A stretch of 6,014 nt of DNA from the NCBI GenBank assembly GCA_945877995.1, contig CAMDXD010000260.1, forward strand, positions 1-6,014. The letters are read 5' to 3'. This stretch comes from Bordetella parapertussis (GTDB taxonomy: Bacteria > Pseudomonadota > Gammaproteobacteria > Burkholderiales > CAIKXV01). This document shows positions 5,035 to 6,014 of the stretch, one piece after another (positions within the stretch are counted from its first letter, which is position 1; every line of letters begins with the position of its first letter). The notes beneath the pieces were generated by a model. The model did not search any database. It saw only the letters and a list, made by a program, of their open reading frames with translations, and had not been told where the DNA came from. The translations under genes were made by a program, and so were the position numbers.

Positions 5035-6014
5035 ATGAGCGATACCCTCGGCACCGCGCCACCGACGGCATTCAAGCCGAAGAAGTCCGTGGCCCTGTCC
5101 GGCATCGCCGCCGGCAATACCGCGCTGTGCACCGTTGGCCGCACCGGCAACGACCTGCACTACCGCGGCTACGACATCATGGAGTTCGCCGACAGTGCGC
5201 AATTCGAGGAGATCGCGCACCTGCTGGTGCACGAGCGACTACCCGAGCGCGCCGAACTGGAAAGCTACAAGCGCCGCCTGCGCGCACTGCGCGGGCTGCC
5301 TGCCCCGCTGAAGGCGTTGCTCGAACGCCTGCCACCGTCGGCCCACCCGATGGACGTGATGCGCACCGGCGCCTCGGCGATGGGTGCCCTGCTACCCGAG
5401 AAGGACGACCACGGCGCTGCCGGGGCGCGCGAGATCGCCGATCGCTTCATGGCCAGCTTCGGCTCGATGCTGCTCTACTGGTATCACTGGTCGCACAACG
5501 GCCGGCGCATCGAGGTCGAGACCGACGACGATTCGATCGGCGGCCACTTCCTGCACCTGCTGCACGGCGAGGCGCCCCCGGAAGAATGGGTGCGCGCGAT
5601 GCATACCTCGCTCATCCTCTATGCCGAGCACGAGTTCAACGCCTCCACGTTCGCCTGCCGCGTGGTCGCCGGCACCGGCGCCGACATGCATGGCGCGATC
5701 TGCGGCGGCATCGCCGCGCTGCGCGGGCCGAAGCACGGCGGGGCAAACGAGGTCGCGTTCGACATCCAGTCGCGTTACGCGACACCGGACGAGGCCGAAG
5801 CCGACATCGTGCGCCGGGTGCAGGCCAGGGAAGTCGTGATCGGCTTCGGCCACCCGGTTTACACGACCGGCGATCCGCGCAATGTCATGATCAAGGAGGT
5901 CGCACGCCGCCTGTCGCAGCGCGCGGGCTCGATGAAACTGTTCGACGTCGCCGAGCGCCTCGAGGCGGTGATGTGGCGGGAGAAGCGGATGTTCCCGAAC
6001 CTCGACTGGTTCAG
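5035..6014 (+). CDS. prpC: 2-methylcitrate synthase PrpC (partial, C-terminus off the right edge)
   Basis: PrpC condenses propionyl-CoA with oxaloacetate to 2-methylcitrate, the first committed step of the methylcitrate cycle. The frame is open from ATG 5035 to the window end, giving 326 complete codons of about 375-390 expected. The start is MSDTLGTAPPTAFKPKKSVA, followed by LSGIAAGNTALCTVG and YRGYDI (43-48). The citrate synthase family signature GFGHPVYTTGDPR lies at 270-282. The catalytic triad is visible as His234 (KHGGANE), His273 (GFGHP) and Asp324 (PNLDWF), within one residue of His235, His274 and Asp325 in E. coli PrpC. The short N-terminus lacks the extra domain of the hexameric GltA type (about 430 residues), so PrpC is preferred to GltA. 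Some family members accept both acyl-CoAs, so minor citrate synthase activity cannot be excluded. It follows mdh after a strong terminator. Confidence 0.93.
   Translation, partial: MSDTLGTAPPTAFKPKKSVALSGIAAGNTALCTVGRTGNDLHYRGYDIMEFADSAQFEEIAHLLVHERLPERAELESYKRRLRALRGLPAPLKALLERLPPSAHPMDVMRTGASAMGALLPEKDDHGAAGAREIADRFMASFGSMLLYWYHWSHNGRRIEVETDDDSIGGHFLHLLHGEAPPEEWVRAMHTSLILYAEHEFNASTFACRVVAGTGADMHGAICGGIAALRGPKHGGANEVAFDIQSRYATPDEAEADIVRRVQAREVVIGFGHPVYTTGDPRNVMIKEVARRLSQRAGSMKLFDVAERLEAVMWREKRMFPNLDWF

Noticed and set aside
3833..5071. A 412-codon open frame on the minus strand, antisense to mdh.
   Set aside because: mdh has every family motif on the plus strand. The antisense translation is Arg/Ala/His/Val-rich and spans the terminator and the start of prpC, so it is a shadow.
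1..6014. A hidden novel system (defence island, mobile element, CRISPR array or small RNA cluster).
   Set aside because: Nearly the whole window is accounted for by intact, recognisable TCA and methylcitrate genes. No spaced repeats, transposase, integrase or tRNA-like structure was seen.

Overview
The window is a GC-rich proteobacterial chromosome segment carrying central carbon metabolism genes. The type-2 (Aquaspirillum/Burkholderia/Thermus-like) malate dehydrogenase, the sdhCDAB-sdhE gene order and the neighbouring prpC point to a betaproteobacterium. This assignment is inferred from family resemblance; I could not run a search.

Layout: on the minus strand, read from position 3382 down to 1, lies one compact operon sdhC-sdhD-sdhA-sdhB-sdhE. 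It encodes the four succinate dehydrogenase (complex II) subunits and the start of the SdhE flavinylation factor, which runs off the left edge. sdhC uses a TTG start and overlaps sdhD by 7 nt. sdhA-sdhB has the only sizeable gap (62 nt), and sdhE starts 2 nt after the sdhB stop. A 573-nt non-coding divergent region (3383-3955) follows. It holds a plausible sigma-70 promoter for the sdh operon, an inverted repeat over its -35 box, and a very GC-rich, hairpin-prone block just before mdh. On the plus strand mdh (3956-4945) ends before a strong intrinsic terminator (4980-5008). prpC, 2-methylcitrate synthase, begins at 5035 and is cut by the right edge.

How the genes work together: succinate dehydrogenase oxidises succinate to fumarate and passes electrons to quinone. 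After fumarase (not in the window), malate dehydrogenase regenerates oxaloacetate. PrpC condenses oxaloacetate with propionyl-CoA. The methylcitrate cycle releases succinate, which returns to succinate dehydrogenase, so the locus covers much of the loop joining propionate breakdown to the TCA cycle.

All catalytic, cofactor and metal-binding residues I could check are present and no gene looks broken. I found no mobile element, CRISPR array, RNA gene or candidate novel system. The points worth a second look are regulatory and modest.
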